IMG/VR virus record: IMGVR_UViG_3300026479_000007
Coordinates: 62,001-126,000 of that record
Source: a virus
Reading direction: 5' to 3' (one strand)
DNA: 64,000 nucleotides
Shown here: one piece after another, positions 42,113 to 49,341 of the stretch
Numbering within the stretch: the stretch's first letter is position 1
How the letters are laid out: every line of letters starts with the position of its first letter
Notes under the pieces: generated by a model
What the model was told of the DNA's origin: nothing
The model's database searches: none
What the model saw: the letters and a program-made list of their open reading frames with translations, nothing else
Position numbers and translations under genes: made by a program

Positions 42113-42630
42113 TATTCATTTCTCAAAATTGAACTCATATCATTAAAAGATATTTTATTTTTATCTAATATAATTTTTGCTTTTTCAGTTTTTTGGTTGT
42201 AATTAACTAAAACCTTCTTATTTGTAAATTCTCTATAAAATTCTTTGAAATTATAAATACATTCATAAGTGCTGTCATTCAATTTATTCCATTTAACCAT
42301 TTTAAAAGTTTTATCTCTACCTTCTCCTATTCTTGGAAAATTTTTAATACTTTTACAATAATTTTTGATATCATAAAATTCTTTTCCATTTTCAATTAAG
42401 CACATATTAACCATTTGTTCATATTGAGAATATTTTTTATAACTTAAAAATATAGTTAATATATCTGAACCATTAATTAAAGAAGGATTAAATTCTTTTT
42501 TTGTTTCTTTTTTTAATAATTTCACATTTTTTAAATTATCTTGTTTTATCTCTACAGATTCATTAACATCTTTATGTGTACAAGATACTGTTAATAAAAT
42601 TAAAATAATTAAACTAAATATTTTTTTCAT
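42112..42630 (-). CDS. Putative lipoprotein
   Basis: 172 residues. A classical lipoprotein signal is present: basic start, KKIFSLIILILLTVSC with Cys at residue 17, then THKDVNES. The mature part is soluble and basic with LTIFLSYKKYSQYEQMVNMC and a C-terminal strand pattern. It has no enzyme motif. A phage-encoded outer-membrane lipoprotein suggests a change to the infected cell's surface, for example superinfection exclusion; this is inference. Confidence 0.65.
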   Translation of the reverse strand: MKKIFSLIILILLTVSCTHKDVNESVEIKQDNLKNVKLLKKETKKEFNPSLINGSDILTIFLSYKKYSQYEQMVNMCLIENGKEFYDIKNYCKSIKNFPRIGEGRDKTFKMVKWNKLNDSTYECIYNFKEFYREFTNKKVLVNYNQKTEKAKIILDKNKISFNDMSSILRNE

Positions 42631-42682
42631 TTTTTTTATTTTTAATGGTTTATATTTTTATAACGTATTTTTTTTTAAAATA

Positions 42683-43147
42683 TTACAATGAAGATTCAAC
42701 TTTATTCATTTCATCTCTTATTTGAGCTGCTAATTCATAATTTTCTGTCGAAATAGCCATTTCTAATTTTTCTTCATTTGTCAACTCAACTTCTTCCTCT
42801 TCTTTTAAACCAATTTCATTTGATTCTAAAAATTTATTCATAATTGACATAAATTTTTTTGATTCTGAATGTTCGTTTGTTATGTAACCCCTAAAATCAA
42901 AAACATTCAAATTATCAGTTATATCAATAATTGTATAAGCAGAATGAAGAGGTAAGTCATGAAATATTTCATCTATTTTTTCAATTCCTTCAGAAAAAAC
43001 AAAATAAATAGTACTTCCAGCACGAACATAATTTATTTCATTAGAATCAAAAAAGTTTTCAATTAAATTTTCTAAATCAAAAATAATTTCAGTAGGTTCA
43101 GAACCAAAAATTGTTGCAATATAAAATCTTTCTTCTTGACAATTCAT
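42683..43147 (-). CDS. Hypothetical protein with UVR-like C-terminal motif
   Basis: 154 residues. The N-terminal 110 residues form an unknown alpha/beta domain (RFYIATIFGSEPTEIIFDLE, YVRAGSTIYFVFSEG). The C-terminal 30 residues, EEKLEMAISTENYELAAQIR plus DEMNK, fit the UVR motif ('L...m..Ai...dfE.AA.lRD.i..l') that mediates UvrB-UvrC and Clp-adaptor contacts. A protein-adaptor role is possible. It lies upstream of the lipoprotein gene on the same strand and downstream of glnS. Confidence 0.6.
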   Translation of the reverse strand: MNCQEERFYIATIFGSEPTEIIFDLENLIENFFDSNEINYVRAGSTIYFVFSEGIEKIDEIFHDLPLHSAYTIIDITDNLNVFDFRGYITNEHSESKKFMSIMNKFLESNEIGLKEEEEVELTNEEKLEMAISTENYELAAQIRDEMNKVESSL

Positions 43148-43204
43148 AATATTAATTTTTATTTATTTATAATAACGTTTTTTTTACAAAAATATTACAT
43201 TTTT

Positions 43205-44809
43205 TTAAATTTTAAATGAATCTTTAAGTGGTGTAATCCTATTCCAGATATCTAAATTTTCTCTAACATAATATCCATTTCTTTCAAATTGAATACCAAC
43301 CCCTTCATTTTCATCATTTCCATCTATTTCCATAAAAGCATCTGTTTCAACTTTAGATTTTTCATTTAATTCATCTAAAAAGTTTTCACCAGGCTCTTCA
43401 ACATTAAAAAGTCTATCATATAAATTAACTTTAATTGGTATATTTTTATCTGCATTAACCCAATGTATAGTACCTTTCACTTTTCTTCCATCATCTGACC
43501 AACCTCCTTTAGTGTTTGGGTCATAAGTGCAAAGAAGTTCTACAATTTTACCTTCACTATCTTTAATAATATCATTACAAGTAACATAATAACCATATTT
43601 AAACCTAACTTCTCTACCTTGAGTCAATCTAAAGAATTTTTTTGGAGCATTTTCCATAAAATCTTCTCTTTCAATATATAAGTTTTTACCAAAATTTACA
43701 TATCTATATTTTTCTTCTTCAGATTCAGGATTTAATTTAGCTGGTAACATTTCATCTTCTTTATCCCAATTTGTTATTGTTACCTTTATTGGGTCAAAAA
43801 CAACCATTCTTCTATTAGCTTCTTTATTTAATACTTCTTTGATACAAGAATCAAATAAAGAATAATCGACTAAACTCTCTCTTCTAGAAATTCCTATCTT
43901 ATCACAAAAGATTTTAATTGCTTTTGCTGGTACACCTTTTCTTCTTAAACTTGATAAAGTAGGAAGTCTAGGGTCATCCCAACCATCTACAACATTTTCT
44001 TCTACTAGTTTTTTAATTTTCCTTTTACTCATAACAGTATGAGATAAATTAAGTCTAGAAAATTCTATTTGTTTTGGTTTAATTTCTCTTTCAATTAACT
44101 CATTTAAAATCCAATTATAAAGAGGTCTATGCGGTTCAAATTCTAAAGTACAAATAGAATGAGTAATACATTCAATAGCATCGGACAAACAATGAGCAAA
44201 ATCATACATAGGATATATACACCATTTATCTCCAGTTTTTTGATGGTTTTCCATTTTAATTCTGTATATAATCGGGTCTCTCATATGTACATTTGGAGAA
44301 GACATATCTATTTTAGCTCTTAAAGTCATTGCTCCATCATTAATTTGACCTTTTTTCATAGAATCAAATAAAAGCAAATTTTCTTCTACAGTTAAATTTC
44401 TATTTGGACTAGGTTTTCCTGGCTTGTCAGTTGTACCCATGTATTCTTTTATCTCTTTTGAATCTAAAGAACATACATAAGCTTTACCTTTTTTTATTAA
44501 TTCTATAGCAAAATTATAAATTTCTTCAAAATAATCTGAAGCATAAGTAATCTTGTTTGGATTTAAACCTAACCATTTAATGTTTTCAATTATAGATTTT
44601 GTATAAATGTCAGATTCATTAGAAGGATTTGTATCATCAATTCTTAAATTACATTTTCCCTTATACTTTTCTGCTAACCCAAAATTTAAAAATATAGATT
44701 TAGCATGTCCCAAATGAAGGTAACCAGAATTTTCTGGGGGGAATCTAGTTACTATTTCTTTTAAATTATCATTTTCAATTATACTTTCTATAAAATTTTT
44801 ATTTTCCAT
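43205..44809 (-). CDS. glnS: Glutaminyl-tRNA synthetase
   Basis: 534 residues, close to full-length bacterial GlnRS. The HIGH motif region is TRFPPENSGYLHLGHAKSIF (21-40) and the KMSKS counterpart is HTVMSKRKIKKLVEE (257-271). LRIDDTNPSNESDIYTKSII and DKWCIYPMYDFAHCLSDAIE match the GlnRS-specific core, and the C-terminal anticodon-binding beta barrels are present. It charges tRNA-Gln in the cytoplasm. A tRNA-Gln(UUG) gene with the U1-A72 pair favoured by GlnRS lies 450 nt upstream on the same strand. DHFR lies between them. No truncation is seen, so it is probably active. Confidence 0.93.
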   Translation of the reverse strand: MENKNFIESIIENDNLKEIVTRFPPENSGYLHLGHAKSIFLNFGLAEKYKGKCNLRIDDTNPSNESDIYTKSIIENIKWLGLNPNKITYASDYFEEIYNFAIELIKKGKAYVCSLDSKEIKEYMGTTDKPGKPSPNRNLTVEENLLLFDSMKKGQINDGAMTLRAKIDMSSPNVHMRDPIIYRIKMENHQKTGDKWCIYPMYDFAHCLSDAIECITHSICTLEFEPHRPLYNWILNELIEREIKPKQIEFSRLNLSHTVMSKRKIKKLVEENVVDGWDDPRLPTLSSLRRKGVPAKAIKIFCDKIGISRRESLVDYSLFDSCIKEVLNKEANRRMVVFDPIKVTITNWDKEDEMLPAKLNPESEEEKYRYVNFGKNLYIEREDFMENAPKKFFRLTQGREVRFKYGYYVTCNDIIKDSEGKIVELLCTYDPNTKGGWSDDGRKVKGTIHWVNADKNIPIKVNLYDRLFNVEEPGENFLDELNEKSKVETDAFMEIDGNDENEGVGIQFERNGYYVRENLDIWNRITPLKDSFKI

Positions 44810-44820
44810 TTATTTTTTTT

Positions 44821-45207
44821 TTAATCTATGTCAAATTTATAAAAAATTTTCTTACCAAAAAAGTTTTTTATCTCTGGCATTTTAGTATCACCTATAGTTT
44901 CATCATTTATTTCAGATATATGAAGTTCGTCACATAAATGAATTGTTGATTCATAAATTTTTTTTCCACCTATAATCCAATCTGGTTTTTGTTCAAGTGC
45001 TTCCTCTAAAGTATTATAACCTTTCCCTACAACAATTAATTCCCTTCCTTTTAGGGGGGGTAAAGTTTCATAAGTTTTTCTACCTACAAGTAACTTGCAA
45101 CCCATAGTCATTTTTTTAAAATGATTTAAATCATCTTTACATTTCCAAGGTAAACTCTCTTCTTTACCTATATACCCCAATTTGTTTACTGCAATTATAG
45201 CTTTCAT
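44821..45207 (-). CDS. folA: Dihydrofolate reductase
   Basis: 128 residues, shorter than the usual about 160. Conserved parts are AIIAVNKLGYIGKEESLPWK, then DDLNHFKKMTMG, LLVGRKTYETLP, GRELIVV and DWIIGGKKIYES. The proton-donor Asp lies in the KDDLNHFK segment. The C-terminal strands are abbreviated (DELHISEIND, IFYKFDID). It supplies tetrahydrofolate for thymidylate synthesis. It sits 11 nt before glnS and after the tRNA terminator. Confidence 0.85.
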   Translation of the reverse strand: MKAIIAVNKLGYIGKEESLPWKCKDDLNHFKKMTMGCKLLVGRKTYETLPPLKGRELIVVGKGYNTLEEALEQKPDWIIGGKKIYESTIHLCDELHISEINDETIGDTKMPEIKNFFGKKIFYKFDID

Positions 45208-45222
45208 ATATTTTTAAATTAT

Positions 45223-45258
45223 AAAAAAAAACACAACCATTAATGATTGTGTTTTTTT
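45223..45258 (-). terminator. Hairpin terminator after the tRNA genes
   Basis: Stem AAAACACAA / TTGTGTTTT with a short inner extension containing one mismatch, followed on the minus strand by a T9 run. It starts right at the 3' end of tRNA-Gln. Confidence 0.75.
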
Positions 45259-45259
45259 G

Positions 45260-45332
45260 TTGACCTACTAGGTTTCGAACCTAGACTCTTCTGAACCAAA
45301 ATCAGATGTGTTACCAGTTACACCATAGGTCA
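45260..45332 (-). tRNA. tRNA-Gln (anticodon UUG)
   Basis: Minus strand: acceptor TGACCTA pairs with TAGGTCA; the D arm has GTGTAACTGGTAACAC; anticodon stem TCTGA/TCAGA encloses loop TTTTGGT, giving anticodon UUG (reads CAA, CAG by wobble); T arm CTAGG-TTCGAAA-CCTAG. First pair U1-A72 as in E. coli tRNA-Gln. CCA is not encoded. Confidence 0.95.
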
Positions 45333-45337
45333 TTTTG

Positions 45338-45411
45338 CGGTCTGGATGAGATTCGAACTCACGACCCTCTGCGTGACAGGCAGATATTCTAACCATCTGA
45401 ACTACCAGACC
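45338..45411 (-). tRNA. tRNA-Asp (anticodon GUC)
   Basis: Minus strand: acceptor GGTCTGG with CCAGACC, discriminator G73 (typical of Asp); anticodon stem TCTGC/GCAGA encloses loop CTGTCAC, anticodon GUC; T arm GTGAG-TTCGAAT-CTCAT with one G-T pair. CCA is not encoded. Confidence 0.95.
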
Positions 45412-45414
45412 TGG

Positions 45415-45486
45415 TAGCCCATAGGAGAATCGAACTCCTGTTTCCAGGATGAAAACCTGGCGTCCTAACCACTAGACGAATGGGCC
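45415..45486 (-). tRNA. tRNA-Glu (anticodon UUC)
   Basis: Minus strand: acceptor GGCCCAT with ATGGGCT; D arm GTCTAGTGGTTAGGAC is tRNA-Glu-like; anticodon stem CCAGG/CCTGG encloses loop TTTTCAT, anticodon UUC; T arm AGGAG-TTCGATT-CTCCT. First in the three-tRNA array. Confidence 0.95.
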
Positions 45487-45507
45487 TTTAGATTATATAA
45501 ATATAAA

Positions 45508-46179
45508 TTAAATTCTTAAATCGTAATTATTTTTATCAAATTTTAAATTTAATTTATTGCAATAATCAATTACCATCTCTCTACTTTCTTTTGAAGCTGA
45601 AAAATTAGAATGAGCTTTTAGTTGATTAAAAATTAATTCATTATTTTTTATATTAAAACCTAAAGTCAGTCTTTCCCAAGATTTTTTGTTATAAAATTTA
45701 AAGGCTACATAATCACCATCTGTTATTTTATATCTATATGTAGAAATACAATGATTCATATATCTCCCCTCCCAGTCAAGTTCTTTCAATTTTTTTATAG
45801 GACTAACAATATAATCATCTGTATCAATAGAAAGATTAATAAAATCTTCTAATTGTTTCTCATACTGTTTAGTTAAATATAAATCTGAGTTAACTTTAAA
45901 TTTTTTTGTTAAATTATGATGAAAACCTAATAAATCTTCTTTTTCAATCTCTAATAATTCATCAACATTTCTATCTTCCATAATAGAAAGAGTCGTATAT
46001 GTATCTAAATAATATTCAAACAACAATTCATTATACATTTTTTTAGAAATAATATTTTCTAAATGATTATCAGGAATTGGAAATTCTTCACCATAATTTT
46101 CTTCAATATAATTAAAAAAAGATTTTAAAGCTTCTTTATCTTTTTTATTATCAACATTAATTATATAATCTTTATTCAT
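45508..46179 (-). CDS. Short PcfJ-like domain protein
   Basis: 223 residues. The C-terminal half has the PcfJ-like core: LKELDWEGRYMNHCISTYRY, KITDGDYVAFKFYNKKSWER, LTLGFNIKNNELIFNQLKAH. It is the counterpart of EAKFMRNCLNDLSSEVRRKD in the 382-residue protein at 17049. The N-terminal half is helical and acidic. The gene lies beside the tRNA array and has a host-type promoter element upstream, suggesting early expression. Function unknown. Confidence 0.6.
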   Translation of the reverse strand: MNKDYIINVDNKKDKEALKSFFNYIEENYGEEFPIPDNHLENIISKKMYNELLFEYYLDTYTTLSIMEDRNVDELLEIEKEDLLGFHHNLTKKFKVNSDLYLTKQYEKQLEDFINLSIDTDDYIVSPIKKLKELDWEGRYMNHCISTYRYKITDGDYVAFKFYNKKSWERLTLGFNIKNNELIFNQLKAHSNFSASKESREMVIDYCNKLNLKFDKNNYDLRI

Positions 46180-46211
46180 TCCCCTAAAATATTACTCCTT
46201 AAAAATAAACA

Positions 46212-46242
46212 CAAATATAACCAAATAGATTGTTTTTTCCAA
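46212..46242 (-). promoter_or_regulatory. Host-type Bacteroidota promoter before the PcfJ-like gene
   Basis: Minus strand: -7 element TATATTTG (46212-46219), exact match to TAnnTTTG, and TTG (46240-46242) 20 nt upstream as -33. The expected start would be about 25 nt before the ATG; an AAGGAG lies in the leader. Confidence 0.55.
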
Positions 46243-46243
46243 C

Positions 46244-46250
46244 TATTTAT
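46244..46250 (+). promoter_or_regulatory. Candidate late-promoter element (ACTATTTAT)
   Basis: TATTTAT 17 nt before the ATG at 46268, back to back with the minus-strand host-type promoter. Confidence 0.4.
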
Positions 46251-46267
46251 ATATAAAAAATAAAATT

Positions 46268-46525
46268 ATGAATATAAAAGCGAACTATAAAGTTATTCCT
46301 TTAGTGGGTACTATGGATTTAAATGATTTAGGAGATGGTATTACAGGTTCTAGTGTTCATCAAGTTTATTGTCTTTCAGATGGTTCAATTGATATAACAG
46401 CTTTAGGTGGTGGAACTTTTACTTGGAGTGGTACAACAAATAGTTCTATAGATGTTGTAGTTAAATCAATTAATGTTAATAGTGGAACTTTTATAGGTTT
46501 TAAATCAAAAAGTAACATTTATTAA
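46268..46525 (+). CDS. Small beta-rich virion protein
   Basis: 85 residues, all-beta with Gly/Ser/Thr-rich turns (GDGITGSSVHQVYCLSDGSI, GGGTFTWSGTTNSSIDVVVK). It ends GTFIGFKSKSNIY. The family is not recognised; the size and composition are those of a head decoration or small fibre protein. It is the first gene of the neck/tail block and has a late-type element at a good distance. Confidence 0.6.
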   Translation: MNIKANYKVIPLVGTMDLNDLGDGITGSSVHQVYCLSDGSIDITALGGGTFTWSGTTNSSIDVVVKSINVNSGTFIGFKSKSNIY

Positions 46526-46555
46526 TTTTATTTATTGAATTAAAAAAAAGATAAT

Positions 46556-47785
46556 ATGAGTCAAGGTTTTGGGTATTGTGAAATTATTTCTGAAGGTTGT
46601 TTAGAAGGAATGACTGACCAACAAATTTCTAGAATTTATAGAAGAATTAGAAGAAAGTTGGGTGAGCCTGTTATGGGTGTTGAATTAGAAGATGAACAAT
46701 TAGAAGAATGTTTATGTGAAGCTATTGAAGAATATTCTTCTTATATACATCAATGGGCTTTAGAAAATAGACTTTCACAAATGTTAGGTTTGCCTAGTGA
46801 TATAGATTTTACTTTAAAATTTGTTTCACAAAATTTTGGTTTTGAAAAAACATTCTCAACTGCTTATGCTGAACAAGTAAGTGGTCTTGGGGGTATGAAC
46901 AGTAATAGGGAGTTGAAGTTAGGAAATATTCCCCTAACAGCTGGTACACAAGATTACATAATTCCTGCAGGTCAAGAAATAAATGAAGTTCTTTGGTTTA
47001 CTCCTAACTTTATAAATTTATTTGGTTTAGACCCTTTTGCAAATTCAAATATAGCTTTTTCTGAATTTGGAGCTTCTTTTGCTGGTCACACATTATACCA
47101 TGTGATGCCAGTATATGACACTATTTTAACAGCTCAAGCTGCTGAATTAAGAAATAAAGTTAGAGGTTCTGAATATTCATACAGGGTTAGAGGAGGTGCA
47201 AATGGGACTAAAGTAATTTCTTTATATCCTATACCTAGAATAAACACTACTACAGGTCTTGGTGCTTCCAATATGGGTATTGGTGGAGGTGCTGGTACTC
47301 CAGGAACTATGTTTTATTATTATTATGATAAAATAGGAATTGGTGGTAATGATGCTTTTAGTGGAAATACTGCAAATCCAGGATTTACAGGTAGTACAAA
47401 TTCAGTAGACGGTTTACAAAATCAAGGTAATGGTTTAGTTTCTGGCCCTTCTGATGCTGTTTTATATAATTTAAGATTTAATGAATTAAATGACCCAGCA
47501 AAAACATGGGTTAAAAAATATGCACAAGCTAATGCGAAAGAATTGTTAGGAATTGGTGTTAGAGGTAAATTTTCAGGTGAATTACCAATACCAGATGCTT
47601 CTCTAACAATGAATCATGCAGATTTAATATCTAATGGTAAAGAAGATATGAAAACTTTAAAAGAGGAGTTAAGAGATTTATTAGATAGATTAAATTATAA
47701 ATCTTTATTAGAAAACAATGCATTAATGCAAGAGTATGTAAACAAAACTTTAGGTTATGGTCCACTTCCTATTTATTTAGGTTAA
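46556..47785 (+). CDS. gp13: Neck protein, gp13-like
   Basis: 409 residues. The N-terminus, EDEQLEECLCEAIEEYSSYI, resembles the 'l.deql...i..Al...s.y' start of head-completion proteins. The middle holds Gly-rich loops, and the C-terminus has WVKKYAQANAKELLGIGVRG, KFSGELPIPDASLTMNHADL and a helical LKEELRDLLDRLNYKSLLEN, a pattern I associate with gp13-type proteins of T4-like phages. The order 13-14-15-18-19 that follows supports the call. It closes the head and joins it to the tail. Confidence 0.65.
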   Translation: MSQGFGYCEIISEGCLEGMTDQQISRIYRRIRRKLGEPVMGVELEDEQLEECLCEAIEEYSSYIHQWALENRLSQMLGLPSDIDFTLKFVSQNFGFEKTFSTAYAEQVSGLGGMNSNRELKLGNIPLTAGTQDYIIPAGQEINEVLWFTPNFINLFGLDPFANSNIAFSEFGASFAGHTLYHVMPVYDTILTAQAAELRNKVRGSEYSYRVRGGANGTKVISLYPIPRINTTTGLGASNMGIGGGAGTPGTMFYYYYDKIGIGGNDAFSGNTANPGFTGSTNSVDGLQNQGNGLVSGPSDAVLYNLRFNELNDPAKTWVKKYAQANAKELLGIGVRGKFSGELPIPDASLTMNHADLISNGKEDMKTLKEELRDLLDRLNYKSLLENNALMQEYVNKTLGYGPLPIYLG

Positions 47786-47799
47786 TTAAATGATATTTT

Positions 47800-48363
47800 A
47801 TGTCTAGAAATAAAGGAAATAATAATAGAGACAGGTTATTAAATAGAAATCAAAAAAAACCTGCTGAAGCAAGAGAGATGGATAATTCCCAAAAGGGGAT
47901 TAAAAAATTTTTTGGCGAAAAAGAAAGAAGATTTTTTGAAAGTTCAGGAAGAGAAATAACTGAAGAGATATTACAAGAATCTTTCATTTTATATAGAATA
48001 GATTATCAAAAGACAAGAACTCACGATTTGTATGGCGAATCTAAAAAGAAAGTTCATTTAACTCCTGTTGAAGTTTTCGGAAGAATTAACGTAGAATCTC
48101 AGTCTCCAAATTATATTGCACCAGGTGGATTAATAAGAAGGGGATATGGTAAATTAACTGCTAGCATATATCTTACACATTTAGATGAATTAGATGCTGA
48201 AATAAGAGTAGGTGACTTTGTTTATCATAAAGGTAACTATTATGAAGTAACAGATGATGGTAGTTCAAATATAGATAATAAACATTCTTGGGGTGGTGAT
48301 AAATTATTCTCAATTACAATCATAGCTGTTGAGGTAAACAGTGATGTTTTTAATGCAAGATAA
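47800..48363 (+). CDS. gp14: Neck protein, gp14-like
   Basis: 187 residues. Basic N-terminus, then RRFFESSGREITEEILQESF, YRIDYQKTRTHDLYGESKKK and VEVFGRINVES. A beta part with GDFVYHKGNYYEVTDDG and DKLFSITIIAVEVNSD follows. The 'hD.LYGEs..k.y' motif and position right after gp13 fit gp14-type neck proteins. Sequence similarity to T4 gp14 itself is not obvious by eye. Confidence 0.6.
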   Translation: MSRNKGNNNRDRLLNRNQKKPAEAREMDNSQKGIKKFFGEKERRFFESSGREITEEILQESFILYRIDYQKTRTHDLYGESKKKVHLTPVEVFGRINVESQSPNYIAPGGLIRRGYGKLTASIYLTHLDELDAEIRVGDFVYHKGNYYEVTDDGSSNIDNKHSWGGDKLFSITIIAVEVNSDVFNAR

Positions 48364-48461
48364 TTTTCAAAAAAATATTAACAAAAATAAAACATATAGT
48401 TTACTGTATAAGATATTAACTCGCCGTATGTTAGTAAAATAAAATGCACACACAAAAAAAA

Positions 48462-49241
48462 TTATAATACTTCAACTGAAAAACCAACATTTTTCAAAAT
48501 AGAAGATTCTTTTACACTATAAAAATGTTTACCTTTTATTAAATTGCCATTTTTGCATAAATGTTCAAAGTCTTCTTTTTTACAATTTTCTAAAACTTTC
48601 ATTTGTTTCTTTTTTATATTTAACAAGCCCATCCTAACCATTTTTTTTAGTTGGTTATAACCTGTCATTTTAGTTTTATCTAACATATCACCAATTGTAT
48701 CACAGCATATAAAAGTATCAAACATTATCCTTTCACTCGCAATTGACCTTTGTAAAAAATCTGGATTAACTCCACTTTTATTTAACTTGTTTAATTGGTC
48801 TCTTTTCCGCATAAGCGAGTTGGACTTTCCTTTGATAGTATATCTCTGTTTATTGAGATTGTTAATTAAAACTTTAGAATAAAATCTAGTTTTAATATCT
48901 TGTACATTTTCAGAATCACGAAATATTATAGAACCACATTTACTATTATGGTTTACTCCGTATTTTTTTGAAATTTTTTCTATTGAAGAAAAGGTGATAT
49001 TTGTACCCCCTTTTTTATTTTTTACAATTTTTATAATTTCCATTTCTTCCATTTTTTTTAAATGGAATTTTATAGAATTAGGAGAAACGCCTATAAGTCT
49101 AGCAGCTTTTCTTAATGAAAAATTATAAATAGTAGAATTTGAGTATAAGTATTTTAATTTAACAAAATAAGAAAAAGTTAAAATCTCTTCAGATTTTATC
49201 AATTTATTTATTAAGTTATGTGTAATTCTTACTCTCTTCAA
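48462..49241 (-). CDS. Winged-helix HTH DNA-binding protein
   Basis: 259 residues. FSLRKAARLIGVSPNSIKFH followed by LKKMEEMEIIKIVKNKKGGT is a clear winged-helix unit (41-82). A second helix-turn-helix-like part, TIGDMLDKTKMTGYNQLKKM, lies near 185-205. The intervening stretch is basic. It is inserted backwards between the gp14-like and gp15-like genes. It has its own host-type promoter, so it is likely expressed early as a regulator. It could be a repressor, an anti-host regulator or a passenger gene. Confidence 0.7.
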   Translation of the reverse strand: MKRVRITHNLINKLIKSEEILTFSYFVKLKYLYSNSTIYNFSLRKAARLIGVSPNSIKFHLKKMEEMEIIKIVKNKKGGTNITFSSIEKISKKYGVNHNSKCGSIIFRDSENVQDIKTRFYSKVLINNLNKQRYTIKGKSNSLMRKRDQLNKLNKSGVNPDFLQRSIASERIMFDTFICCDTIGDMLDKTKMTGYNQLKKMVRMGLLNIKKKQMKVLENCKKEDFEHLCKNGNLIKGKHFYSVKESSILKNVGFSVEVL

Positions 49242-49256
49242 TTTAAAAACTTTTTG

Positions 49257-49288
49257 CGAATATATACATAATTTATTTTAAAATCAAA
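49257..49288 (-). promoter_or_regulatory. Host-type Bacteroidota promoter before the HTH gene
   Basis: Minus strand TTTG (49285-49288), 20-nt spacer, then TATATTCG (49257-49264), one base off TAnnTTTG. Predicted start just ahead of the ATG at 49241, so the leader is very short. Confidence 0.45.
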
Positions 49289-49309
49289 TGTTTAATTAAA
49301 ATTATATAA

Positions 49310-49316
49310 TATTTAT
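49310..49316 (+). promoter_or_regulatory. Candidate late-promoter element (AATATTTAT)
   Basis: TATTTAT 25 nt before the gp15-like gene start at 49342. Confidence 0.4.
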
Positions 49317-49341
49317 TATAAAAAAGATAAAATAAAAATAA

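Noticed and set aside
45487-45507. A fourth tRNA next to tRNA-Glu
   Set aside because: Only 21 nt remain before the PcfJ-like gene stop and no cloverleaf arms are present.
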